Positions 49,479 to 59,100 of a stretch of 64,000 bases of DNA are shown piece after piece (the stretch's first letter is position 1; each line of letters opens with the position of its first letter). Both the position numbers and the translations under genes were made by a program. The notes beneath the pieces were generated by a model that was not told the origin of the DNA, made no database searches, and saw only the letters and a list, made by a program, of their open reading frames with translations. Source of the stretch: Candidimonas nitroreducens (GTDB lineage: Bacteria > Pseudomonadota > Gammaproteobacteria > Burkholderiales > Burkholderiaceae_B); assembly GCF_002209565.1 (NCBI RefSeq), contig NZ_NJIH01000004.1, positions 372,001 through 436,000 of the forward strand. The letters run 5' to 3'.

Positions 49479-49704
49479 GGCGCTGACTCGTTTGTGGCCG
49501 CAGCAACGCGCCTGACGCACCCGCCGGCAGAGCCAGTTTCTTGCACACAATGTGTCAACGGTCGATAACCACTGCATCAGGCAGGGCGATCACGGATCCG
49601 TCGCCAGTACCCCCTCGACACGCCGTTGTGGCGCGCACTCCGCCGGAGGGTCGGAAAAAATTCCAGTGGCGAAGGAAGAGCGGCTCACTCCAGATTTCGA
49701 GCAA

Positions 49705-50091
49705 CTACCATCTGCGCTTAAGCTCCAGCATACGTATTGCATTGCAAAGTGCGTCACCGCCTCCGAAGAGATAAACACAAACATCCACGCCCACTTCTCG
49801 ACAACGCTTGTCATCTGCGGGGAAATCCGAAACGAAAACAACGGCCTGTTCATTAGGGAGACTACTGACTGCTGCCGTGATGGCAAATACATCAAAATCC
49901 GGATCATCTGTGCTGCCGTCAATTACTACCACACGCCAACGTTTGCTTGGCCTATAAATTTCTTCAGCACTTGTGGCTATCGACGTGTGATAGCCCGCGT
50001 TGAAAACGAAATCGTGCAGGTTTAAATATGCGTCATATTTCCCCTGAGACCGTGTACTCAGGAGCAAAAACACCACATCGAAATCGCTCAT
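49705..50091 (-). CDS. receiver-domain-only (pseudo-receiver) protein
   Basis: A 128-residue CheY-like domain, MSDFDVVFLLLSTRSQGKYD. The beta-3 strand WRVVVIDGSTDDPD contains the possible phosphoacceptor Asp. AVVFVSDFPADDKRCREVG then VYLFGGGDALCNAIRMLE fits beta-4 to alpha-5. The acidic pair normally after beta-1 is absent and the conserved lysine is replaced, so phosphorylation is doubtful. No output domain follows. It resembles in style the atypical OmpR-like regulator at 53,042. DNA here is AT-richer than the chromosome core. Confidence 0.65.
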   Translation of the reverse strand: MSDFDVVFLLLSTRSQGKYDAYLNLHDFVFNAGYHTSIATSAEEIYRPSKRWRVVVIDGSTDDPDFDVFAITAAVSSLPNEQAVVFVSDFPADDKRCREVGVDVCVYLFGGGDALCNAIRMLELKRRW

Positions 50092-50788
50092 AATTTCTTC
50101 ATCACATCCGCCTAATAACACAGTATTAATGAAAGCCCTTGCCTTCCTCTGTCCACCAAAATCGTACACGCCACATTCCTCGCCATCGACAAATTAGTTA
50201 TGGCGCAGCGACGATGTGACCCTCTAATGGAATTCCAGGTGCGGGATACTGTTTTTATAAATTTCAGTCATGCCCATTCCAATTCGCACGACGATCGTTC
50301 CCCAATCGTTTGGATGCGGCTCGATATGATGCCCGCCCAATCAATGCTACGGGTATGGTTTGGGTTAAAAATTGAGTTACATTCACACCGGCAGAATGAC
50401 TGTCAACGTAACTATTACCGACTAGATGTTAGAGGCAATTCGTAGTTTAAATAGTGAACAATATCAACGTGTATGTTCTTCAGTGTCAGCCGTTCCCATT
50501 TGATTTCATGAAAATTCCCCGCGGGTCTAGGCTGAATTTCATGTGGCGCTCAGATGTGCCTCTCTTCCGTCGCGCCCTCTCGATTATCGGAAAAGCGGCT
50601 TAATTTCCTAGGCGAAGCAGTAGCGCTAGCGACGTCCCGCATCGACACCCAGACGGGCGCAACGGCTTTCATACAGACTGAACACGAAAACACCTCAGAC
50701 AGTGGGCACGACGCTCCGATGTCTTGGATGACAGATCTGTACCGAGACATCCAAGGCGCTCTTATCGAAGCGCAGCGGGAGTGCCGCG
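50092..50788. other. gap without a supported gene
   Basis: About 700 bp of AT-rich mosaic sequence. Two 81-codon plus-strand frames (50,200-50,445 and 50,554-50,799) have no recognisable domain. The second (RLNFLGEAVALATSRIDTQT; DAPMSWMTDLYRDIQGALIE) could be a gene fragment. I see no repeats or RNA gene. Confidence 0.4.
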
Positions 50789-51469
50789 TTATGCCATGAC
50801 CCCGTCTATCTGGAAAATGGCATTGATTTGTGCCTGAAGCGAGTCCTTGCCGAACATGCCTCTGAACAAAGCGCTACCCACCGTAAAACCCCAGGCCTTG
50901 GCCTCAATCACGGCCCTAACGCGCTCTTCGCCGTCGATACTACCGGCAGCGATAACCGGAATCCGTGCCGCCTTCCGTACTCGCCGCAGCAGCTCCGCCG
51001 GTTCACCCGCGCCAGCAAACCGGTAAGCAAGCAGATCGAGCCCGTGCACACCAGGCATGGACGCAATGCGACGTGCGTCCTCGACGATCTCGTCCATTGT
51101 TCCTTCAAGCACTGTCGGGTGCCCCACTGTACGGCCAACAAAAGGAAAATACTGGATAGGAGAACCTTGCAGCATCGCCAATGCCTCCTCCAAGTTACAG
51201 CCACCAAGTAAGTAGTCGACATTCATATCAAGCGCCGCTCTAATCGAATCGAGCTCGCCCTCACGATTCGTCGCTACTACTTCGAGCATGGCCTTTCGGC
51301 CATCTGCGCGAATGCGTTGGGCCAATTTCTTGAGCGAGCGCACGGGCAAACCAATATCCTTGAAGCCGACATAGAAAACGGAACTATCGCGCAGACCGTC
51401 ATAGACCTCCAGCGCGTCAGGCACCGTCGCGTCGTTTTCCGTCAGCATCAGGATGAAATGGGAAGACAC
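50789..51469 (-). CDS. HisA/HisF-like TIM-barrel protein, PdxA-associated
   Basis: A 226-residue phosphate-binding TIM-barrel protein. FYVGFKDIGLPVRSLKKLAQ, MLEVVATNREGELDSIRAAL, NVDYLLGGCNLEEALAMLQG and HGLDLLAYRFAGAGEPAELL mark the barrel strands. IPVIAAGSIDGEERVRAVIE and GFTVGSALF form a phosphate-binding end. This family neighbours pdxA2-type genes. The substrate is unknown. The GTG start at 51,469 is chosen for its strong AAAGGAG ribosome site; upstream extension reads into non-family sequence. It directly follows the truncated pdxA. Confidence 0.75.
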   Translation of the reverse strand: MSSHFILMLTENDATVPDALEVYDGLRDSSVFYVGFKDIGLPVRSLKKLAQRIRADGRKAMLEVVATNREGELDSIRAALDMNVDYLLGGCNLEEALAMLQGSPIQYFPFVGRTVGHPTVLEGTMDEIVEDARRIASMPGVHGLDLLAYRFAGAGEPAELLRRVRKAARIPVIAAGSIDGEERVRAVIEAKAWGFTVGSALFRGMFGKDSLQAQINAIFQIDGVMA

Positions 51470-51470
51470 G

Positions 51471-51836
51471 TCAAACTCCTTTCGAACAAGGGAGATTGGC
51501 CCGGAAGCCAACAAATTGATGAGCGGTTTGAAGCGCAGTCCGAAAGTCAGGCAAGAGCATCGCATCGGGGGGCTCAAGCACGTCAAGTACGTCGGGCCGC
51601 ATACGGGCATCGGCCAACATGTTTATTTTGCGAACTTCCAGCGACAGGCCGAGCGTCGAGACAGTTCGCGACAATACGCTCGCATCTCCTATGACGAACG
51701 AAGGATGCGCTGCGATGAAATCCTCATCGGCAAAAATTTCCGCGATGATTTCCAGGCCAATACCGGCGGCATCGCCCATCGTGATGGCTATTGGGAAAAT
51801 ATCCACGTTAGGACTCTCATGGAAGGCTCGAGACAT
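51471..51836 (-). pseudogene. truncated pdxA-like dehydrogenase gene
   Basis: Encodes only the N-terminal third of a 4-hydroxythreonine-4-phosphate dehydrogenase (PdxA/PdxA2) family protein. FPIAITMGDAAGIGLEIIAE is the family's N-terminal motif (normally MGDPAGIGPE). PSFVIGDASVLSRTVSTLGL follows. After about 120 residues it ends in LPDFRTALQTAHQFVGFRAN and a stop where a full enzyme continues for 200 more. The MGD(A)AG change and truncation predict no activity. The TIM-barrel gene starts within a few bases of its end. Confidence 0.75.
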
Positions 51837-52239
51837 CAAGGCGTGCTCGCAGCACATGCTTGTCGCCAAATCCCCCAGCCTTGACAATCATCGGAAAGAC
51901 ACGGCCTGCCATACAGACTCCACGAGGGGAACGCCTGGCATGACCACGGGCGCAGGCGATATCGAGCTATGCTCGCGACTGCGGATTCAAGCTACCGACG
52001 ACAAGCCATGGCGCGCTGCAGCGCCGGGATGGAAAGTTGCGGCGTCGGTTCAGGCCTTGGTAGCATGCGGGCAAGCGCACGTAACAGTCCGGTGGAACCG
52101 GCGAACTACACGTCGCGTGAACCCGCGAATAAATCCACCAACTCATCGAGATCACTCCCAACATGAGCGCCTATGACAACGTGGTCGTACTGGCGCAGCA
52201 GGATTTTCGCAGGTGCCGCATTCCGCGCGATAGCGACTT
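51837..52239. other. gap without a supported gene
   Basis: About 400 bp between the pdxA remnant and the EAL gene. I find no convincing coding frame; a plus-strand frame across it runs antisense to pdxA and has no protein character. It may hold the original promoter of the pdxA remnant, but no clear -10/-35 pair stands out. Confidence 0.35.
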
Positions 52240-52986
52240 CTACGCCTTCTGCGAAAAACACGCTTCCGCTAAGGCCATAGGCAAAGGAGTCAGCTCGTCG
52301 ACCCGAGCTGACTCCCTTATGGGCTGCCCAAACAAATAGCCCTGAACGAAAGGCACGCCCAGATTTTTTATGGCAGTCCGCTTTTCCTCCGTGTCAATAT
52401 TCTCGGCCACGAGCTTTCCGCCGCGACCGTCAGTGGCCAGGCGCAGATGGTTAAAGCGCTGTGCGTTGGCCTTACCGGCTAAAACGAGATCGACAGTCCT
52501 GCCAGAAACCTTCACGAAATCTGGCTCCAGTTCGTGTATGTGCTTTATTTGGAAATGTCCGTTTTCAACATCGTCAAGTGCCACTCGCGCATTAGCGCGT
52601 TTGACGCAATAAATGAAGTTTTTAAGCGTGTCGCTGTCGGTAATCTGAACGGTTTCCGTTAGTTCAAAAATCATCCTATCGACTACATCCACATGTTGAT
52701 AGAACTCTCCCAGGAGCAATCCCAAGTGACGTTCAACTGTCAAGATCGAGATGTTAACCCCGGCAACTAGATCGGGTTGCAGACGAAGCCGCGCCGCCAC
52801 CTTGCGGAACATCGCCTTATCTATCAAATGAATAAATCCGAATTCTTCGCCCGCTGCGATAAATTGCCTATGCCGGGTTTCATCTTCACCCGATTCGCGT
52901 ATTCGAGCCAGCGCCTCCCAGTAAAGGACATTGCCACCGTCTGATTCGACTACCGGCATGTACGCCACTGAAAGTAAATTTTCCAT
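52240..52986 (-). CDS. EAL-domain protein (c-di-GMP phosphodiesterase-like)
   Basis: A 248-residue stand-alone EAL domain. Motifs in order: WEALARI (EAL at 24-26), VAGVNISILTV (metal Asn), IFELTETVQI (ELTE), VALDDVENGHF (the DDFG-type loop, altered after DD), DFVKVSGR (catalytic Lys), LVAENIDTEEK (Glu) and VQGYLFGQP. Nearly all metal-binding residues are kept, so hydrolysis of c-di-GMP is plausible, but the changed loop-6 sequence may weaken it. There is no N-terminal sensor. It sits 55 bp downstream of the OmpR-like regulator gene, likely in one operon. Confidence 0.82.
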   Translation of the reverse strand: MENLLSVAYMPVVESDGGNVLYWEALARIRESGEDETRHRQFIAAGEEFGFIHLIDKAMFRKVAARLRLQPDLVAGVNISILTVERHLGLLLGEFYQHVDVVDRMIFELTETVQITDSDTLKNFIYCVKRANARVALDDVENGHFQIKHIHELEPDFVKVSGRTVDLVLAGKANAQRFNHLRLATDGRGGKLVAENIDTEEKRTAIKNLGVPFVQGYLFGQPIRESARVDELTPLPMALAEACFSQKA

Positions 52987-53041
52987 CGAATGGCCTCACC
53001 GCATTCAGCGTATATATGACCCAATCTGAATTGACAGAGGT

Positions 53042-53803
53042 TCAATGAGTGACCTGACCGACCCATCGCAAATGGTACGGAAAACCCTCCTCTTGCTCAG
53101 CGACGGCTGACCTCACTGGCATCAAACGGAATCCCTGCCCGTAGACACTGCTCAACTGCAAGCCGTTCTCGGGCTTCAGGGACAACTTCATCCTCAAGCG
53201 GTAGATATGTGTGTCCAATGTCTTGGACTCAAACTCCAGAGCACGCCCCCAAATGGCTTTTTCAAGCGCAGTGCGCGGCACAATGCGCCCTATATTGCAG
53301 AAAAAGTACAGCCCCAAATCAAACTCGAGGCGCGATAATTTCAAGGGCTTGCCCCGAAGCATGATCGTACGATACGCGGGATCGAACACATAGTCTCCGA
53401 CCCGAATGAGATCGGCCGAAAGCATTGACTCCGGATAGGCCCGACGCAGCAACGCAGCAACCCGCGCCGCGAACTCCCCGGCACGCACCGGTTTGCTCAC
53501 GTAGCCGTCCGCACCGACTGTAAACATCTCAGCGACATTGCTCTCATTGAGATCTCTTGCTGTCAGGAGCAAGATTGGTTTTATCCAACCCGCGACGGCT
53601 CGAACCCTGGCAACCATCGCCATGTCCATACTGTCGGCGCCAACGTCCAAATCGATAATGAACATGTCGTATTCGGTGACATGGCCTGACTGCAAGAATA
53701 GATTTCCCTGCGTCTGGATTGAATATTCGTGCCCCATTGCACTGAGCTGAATGGCCACATGCTCAACCTGCCCATGCTTGCCACTCAACACTGCTATTTT
53801 CAT
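53042..53803 (-). CDS. OmpR-type response regulator with atypical receiver
   Basis: A 253-residue regulator. The receiver domain (1-120) has MFIIDLDVG with Asp51, TARDLNESNV and GYVSKPVRAGEF with Lys104, but lacks the acidic Mg-binding pair after beta-1 (IAVLSGKHG). The winged-helix DNA-binding domain (about 138-240) includes GKPLKLSRLEFDLGLYF, RTALEKAIWGRALEF, then SKTLDTHIYRLRMKLSL and VYGQGFRL. No histidine kinase gene is adjacent. The ATG at 53,803 has an AGAGGTG ribosome site. It probably regulates the EAL gene and itself. Confidence 0.85.
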   Translation of the reverse strand: MKIAVLSGKHGQVEHVAIQLSAMGHEYSIQTQGNLFLQSGHVTEYDMFIIDLDVGADSMDMAMVARVRAVAGWIKPILLLTARDLNESNVAEMFTVGADGYVSKPVRAGEFAARVAALLRRAYPESMLSADLIRVGDYVFDPAYRTIMLRGKPLKLSRLEFDLGLYFFCNIGRIVPRTALEKAIWGRALEFESKTLDTHIYRLRMKLSLKPENGLQLSSVYGQGFRLMPVRSAVAEQEEGFPYHLRWVGQVTH

Positions 53804-54205
53804 GACTTCACCTCTAAACACCGTACATATGGGACGATTGACCCGATGCTCACAACTGCAGCAAAACCGCGTAATCGAAGCCCAATTCCTTGCCGCATAA
53901 AAGCATCCCAACTGTCAAGAATCGATAAGAGTGAAAACTCCCAATCGGGAACAGCGGTATCCCGCTATGCGTGACAGCGACGAACAACAAATCACATCGA
54001 AAAACTGCGATTACACCGCCGAGGAATAGGCCGCGACACGCCAAAACAACAGGGCATAGCAATATAATGACGTTCAATTAGACGCCGCATTTTTTACGAC
54101 CGTTTGTTACTCACGAGCCACTACTCTAAACAGAGTGATGCATCGCAACAATCGACAATGCAGCCCCCTCCTATGACCTGACGGAATAGCTTTCTGGCCA
54201 CTTTC
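53804..54205. promoter_or_regulatory. divergent intergenic region of the OmpR-like and LysR genes
   Basis: About 400 bp with no gene. It must hold divergent promoters. A TATAAT hexamer lies near 54,062-54,067 on the plus strand, facing the LysR gene, without a strong -35. AT-rich patches occur but no clear operator was identified by eye. Confidence 0.4.
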
Positions 54206-55111
54206 ATGAGACTGCAACTTCCTTCTATGCCCGAACTCCATGCCTTTCTCGCGGTCGCAAGCACGGGGAGCTTTTCCAGCGCAGCACAAACGCTATTTGT
54301 CACGCAAGGAGGGGTCAGCCGTTGTGTGCAGCGCCTGGAAGACCATTTGGGTGCTCCGCTCTTCATGCGCAACGGCCGAGGCGTGTCGCTGACGCCAACC
54401 GGACAACAGTTCTATGAAAAAATTGCACCCGCCATGCAGGCGCTGGCCGATGCGGTCGCTGGCGTCCAAGGCCATGCGGATCCTAGAGGTGTTCTGCGCC
54501 TGCGTACCGTGTCCACGCTTTCCTCGCGCTGGCTGGTGCCTCGCCTGCCGCGATTCAATGAACGCCTACCCGGCGTGCGCGTAATCATCCAGCCCAATCT
54601 ACTGGATGACGATTTTCTGGATAAGGAAGTGGACTGCTGGCTCCACTGGCGTAAATCGGCTAATAGTCCCTGGCCCAGGCATATACGGGCGACGTACATC
54701 AGCGGCCACGAGATAGTGCCGATCTGCCATCCCTCCGTACTGGCCGCCATCAAAACGCCGGCAGATCTGCTTCGCTATCCCTTGCTCTACCATGTCGAGG
54801 CGCCCGAACTCTGGCTTCAATGGTGCAAGGCCCACGAACTGCCGCCGCCGAAAACGTTGGACTCTCAATTCAACATCATGGCCGTCGCCATCGACGCTGT
54901 CGCGAATAATTTGGGCATTGCCTTGTCTCCGAGCTGCCTCGTCCAGCAGGACGTTCAGTCAGGCCGTGTCGCCGTACCACCCAAAATGACCTATCACAGC
55001 CGTCGCGGCTACTATTTGTGTACGCCGAAGGCCCGCGACGACGACCCAGTCATCGACGCGTTCCGGGACTGGCTGCTGGAATGCGCCGCCGCCGACTTTC
55101 AGGAGAAATAG
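54206..55111 (+). CDS. LysR-family transcriptional regulator (GcvA-like)
   Basis: A 301-residue regulator. The N-terminal helix-turn-helix (ELHAFLAVASTGSFSSAAQT then LFVTQGGVSRCVQRLEDHLG; GVSLTPTGQQFYEKIAP) is standard LysR. The effector-binding domain (about 92-295) begins RGVLRLRTVSTLSSRWLVPR and includes DVDCWLHW-like DKEVDCWLHWRK, as in GcvA/AmpR types. It is not next to an obvious target operon, so its ligand is unknown. It probably autoregulates. Confidence 0.9.
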   Translation: MRLQLPSMPELHAFLAVASTGSFSSAAQTLFVTQGGVSRCVQRLEDHLGAPLFMRNGRGVSLTPTGQQFYEKIAPAMQALADAVAGVQGHADPRGVLRLRTVSTLSSRWLVPRLPRFNERLPGVRVIIQPNLLDDDFLDKEVDCWLHWRKSANSPWPRHIRATYISGHEIVPICHPSVLAAIKTPADLLRYPLLYHVEAPELWLQWCKAHELPPPKTLDSQFNIMAVAIDAVANNLGIALSPSCLVQQDVQSGRVAVPPKMTYHSRRGYYLCTPKARDDDPVIDAFRDWLLECAAADFQEK

Positions 55112-55466
55112 AAAACTGGATATATCCCGCGCCGCTCTTACAGGCAGCGTCGGGAGATTCTGTTAGTTGAACTGAACGTGGCAGCCAAAACGCCATGCGA
55201 TCTGCTGGTGAATCGAAAGGCAATGCATGTCGAGACCGGTCGTCGACGCCGGGAAATGATTTTCGGAAGAAGCCTCACTAGGGCCCAGCAAGATTGCAAT
55301 GCCGCATCTTCGCTGGGCCGTATCGCTGTACTTCTCTTGACCTGGTTATCTCACGTCCGAGCAGAGCGTGGAAGCGGTTCTGGATGCGTACTGCCCCAAC
55401 CTGTTTCCTATTTTCCAGGTCGCGTTTTCGCAAGTTTCCCCAGAAATTACCGGCACGCCGCCGCGC
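55112..55466. other. gap without a supported gene
   Basis: About 355 bp between the converging LysR and YbjN-like genes. Frames crossing it on the plus strand are low in protein character. I see no strong terminator or RNA gene. Confidence 0.35.
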
Positions 55467-56024
55467 TCATGACTGCGCGGCAGCCTCGCGTGTGGGCTTG
55501 TCGGCGGCCGGGACGCCTGTCGCCGGTTCCTGCTCGGTCATGGAGAGACGATTGCGCAGGTGCAGCAGGAACTCTTGGATCAGCCGATCCCACAGCTCGA
55601 TCGTCGAACGCAGGTGGCGCTCCGACACGCCGCCTGCGACAACTACATCCATCTCCAGCGCGAGAAACTGCCCGTGGCTCGCGAGCCGTGCGAATCGCTT
55701 GCTGCGGTTCCAGTCCGCGACGACCTCCGCCGGAAGGTCGCCCTGTACTTGGAGCACGCACGACAACGTGTAGTCGATGTACGGCTGCGCGCCCGATTTG
55801 GTATTTCGCGGCGCTAACTGGGCGGCCGGATTGCCAAAGCGCACCGTGAAGCCAACCCCCTGGCTCGCGCTCATCAATTGCACCAAGCCATTTTGCTCGG
55901 TGGCCGTCACGCGATAGCCGGTGGCGCGCAGCACGTCGGCGAGCAGATCGGCGCTGATTGTCTCGATCTGTGCATTTTGAGGCGTGCGCTCGTCGCCGAT
56001 ATTTTTCAAATGGCTGTCCTGCAT
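55467..56024 (-). CDS. YbjN-domain protein (putative sensory-transduction regulator)
   Basis: A 185-residue protein, MQDSHLKNIGDERTPQN. The YbjN-type core reads TISADLLADVLRATGYRVTA, YIDYTLSCVLQVQG, AEVVADWNRSKRFARLASHG and FLALEMDVVVAGGVSERHLR. YbjN proteins share a type III secretion-chaperone-like fold and affect stress and motility in enterobacteria, by an unclear mechanism. The ATG at 56,024 has an AAGGAAG site; an upstream TTG lacks one. It sits just downstream of the autotransporter on the same strand, so it may be cotranscribed. Confidence 0.8.
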   Translation of the reverse strand: MQDSHLKNIGDERTPQNAQIETISADLLADVLRATGYRVTATEQNGLVQLMSASQGVGFTVRFGNPAAQLAPRNTKSGAQPYIDYTLSCVLQVQGDLPAEVVADWNRSKRFARLASHGQFLALEMDVVVAGGVSERHLRSTIELWDRLIQEFLLHLRNRLSMTEQEPATGVPAADKPTREAAAQS

Positions 56025-56173
56025 ATCCGTCTTCCTTGTATTCAATGAATCAATCGGTTCGATCCGGGGCGCGTGATCCGCGAGTTGTTATCGAATCTGT
56101 ATACGCGGCCAGGGGCGAAGAACCTCGCCACCGGATGCGCAGTTGAATGGAGGGCCGACGATTGGTCACTCGA

Positions 56174-59100
56174 TTACCACTTCATGCGGAAGCCGACGGT
56201 ACCGGCGATGGATCGGCTGGAACCGACATGGTTGAGGCTGGTGCCAACCGTGCCCTGGCCGTAGAGCGAGAACTTGTCCCCCCCCCAGTTGTAGGAGACC
56301 CCCGCACCAATCTCTGCCCATAGTCTCTGGGGCCGGCTCGAGAAGTCGACGCTCGCCACATTGACCGTCGAACCCTTTCCGAACTCATAGAGCAGGTTCG
56401 CAAGACCATAGATGTGTGTGCGGCTTATGGTTCCGTCGCTGGCGATCCACGAGTTGTTATGGTCGAGCGACACGCCGAGTCGGCCGCGCAAGCTATCACC
56501 ATTTTTCAAGCTCACAGCGGCATCAAACGGATCTGTGAAGCTGTCGAACTTGACCCGGGAGTAGGTGAGCTGCGCCTGGGGCGTCAGCGTAAAGCCGTCG
56601 CCGACACCGAGTTTCTGACCGGCTTCTAAAGAGAATGCATAGCCCGATCCACGATTGCCCTTGGCGATCGTGCGATTGGAGGTCGACGACGAGAGCGTCG
56701 AGTCATACCGCGTCACCTGCGCCTGGCTGTCGACATAGAAGCCGTTCGTCCCGTACCAGGTCAGCGTGCCGCCGACACCGTAGCCGTCGGTCGAGATACC
56801 GCCGTTACCACTCGGCGAGGTCACGTCGCTCCGGCCGTTGACATAGTGGATCGTCATGCCGCCGATCAGTTTCCCGGCATCGCGCTGCGCAAGCGGAATA
56901 TCGAGGCCAGCCTGCATGCGGGTCGTGGTGAGGTCATAGCGCGCATTACTGGTCGAAAGACCCGGCTTGAAGCGGCTTTGCGTGCCTTCGACCCGGGCCC
57001 AGATACCTTGCCCTTCGATCTGCGGATTACCCGTCGTCGAGGTCTCACCGCCCGCACCGTTGCCCCAGAACCGGTTGCCGACACGCTGTTGCAACGTGGG
57101 CAGGCTGTTCATCGCGAGCAATTGCTGCGGATAAGTTTCCAGAACAGGCGCGCTCGGATTGAACTGCTTGCTCGGCCCCCCACCTCCGGCTGCGAGCTCG
57201 GAGCGCAAATACCAGTCTCCGTCATTCGGCGTCGAGGTGCCGCCCTGGAACAGACGATAGGCATAGGCACCGGCGACGACCGACGGATCCCCCTTGTAAG
57301 TGTAATCGCCAAGAAGCCTGAACTGGCCGTTGGAGGCGCCACCGACCTGGATAAGCTTGATACCTTCACCGGTCTTAAGACCAGGGCCACCGCGGTTGAT
57401 CACCTTGACCTGGCTAGATCCCGACGTATCGCCATGGATGACCAGGCGATCGGTCGGCGAGTTGTCGTCGCCGAGATAGGTCGAAAACAGCAGGGTGCCG
57501 CCATTGCCGACATAGTTACCGGCGATGGTGAGCGTCGTGCTGGCAATGCTGCCCAGTGCCACCGCGCCCGCATTCGACAGGCCGGCGATCTTCTGGTCGT
57601 AACCCTGCAGATCGAGGCGAGCGCCGGACAGAACCGACACGGCCGAGGCCGCGCTGAAGGTGTTCGTGGCAGCCGCCGCAAGCGTGCCAGCATTGACCGT
57701 CGTCGCGCCACTATAGGTGTTGGCGCCCGAGAGCATCGTCGAGCCAGCACCATTCTGCGCGAGGGTGCCGGTTCCCGAAATTACGCCGCCGAAGGCGACA
57801 TTATCCGAGCGGTTAAAGACCAGTGCACCGTTATTGGCGACATCGCCGAGGATCGAGCCCGTGGTACCGCCATTGCCAAGCTGCAGCGTGCCGCCCGCGA
57901 TCTTCGTGCCGCCGGTATAGTCGCTTTCACCAAGCATGGTCAGCGTACCTTTTCCTTCCTTCGCGAAGCTGCCAGCGCCGGTCATGCCCTGCTTGAGCGT
58001 CGAGTCGAAGGTCTGGGTGTCGATCGTTCCACCGGGCGCGTTGAGCACGATGTCGCGCTCCCCATCGATGTCGAAGCTGCTGGCGAGACGGAGCGTGCCA
58101 CCAGCGAACGAAAGTCCGCTGCCGGCCGCGCCGAGGTTACCATCCTTCGAGATCTGCAGCACGCCGCCATTGATCGCTGTGCCACCGGTATAGGTGTTGT
58201 CACCATTGAGAACGAGCGTGCCGAGATCGGTTTTCTGGAGCTGGGTCGAGCCCTGCAGCACCGAATCGATCGTCGCCGTGAATCCGGCACCGACGCTGCT
58301 GCCATCTCCAACGCGAATGATTGACGTCGCGCCGCCGGCCAGCGTCAACGAATTACCCGTGACCATGTAACCGTCGCTTGCGAACTGCATACCCGCGGCA
58401 GACACCTGACCGTTGATGTTGTCGACGGACACTGTTCCAGGCTTGGCCATGAAGACGGCGAACGCCTTGTCCTGCCAGCGTGCGTTGATGGCGCCGGTGT
58501 CGTTGGTCCAATTGTCGAGAGTTCCGGTGTTCTGCCAGACCCCGGAGCCGCCATTCACCGCACCATTGTTCTTTGCGCCGGTCGCATCCCAAAAATTCAG
58601 GGACATACCGGAAGCATTGGCGAGGTTGACTTGCCCGGCGACCGACGTCTGCACGAATACGGAGCCCGGCGCCGCACCGGCCGGCAGTGTGCCGATATCG
58701 AGACCCTTGTTGGTTAGCGTGCCACCGTAGTCCAGCACACGATAGACGCCCGGATCGAACGTCCCTCCCGGAGTCAACGCCACATTGATCGTGCCATCGA
58801 GCGTAAGGTCGCCCTTGACCGAGGTGAGGTCGTTCAGCAGGCCACCCGGCACATTGGACTGGCCGAAGCGATAGCCCAGTTCGGAGCCTTGGCTGAGACC
58901 AAGCGAACCGTTGATCGTCAGCGTGCCGGGATTTGCGCCCGGAAGTCCAGGCGCCAACTTGCCGCCGTCGGCAATGGTTACGTTGCCACCGATGATGCCC
59001 GTACCGCCGATGGTTGCGCCACTCGCGACATTGGTCGCGCCCGCCGCACCACTCTGGTCGCCATTGACGAGCAGCGTGCCTGCCGCAACGGTCGTTGTTC

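Noticed and set aside
49541-49558. ACACAATGTGT dyad after higA as an operator
   Set aside because: Only 11 bp, downstream of the toxin-antitoxin genes and single copy; it could be chance.
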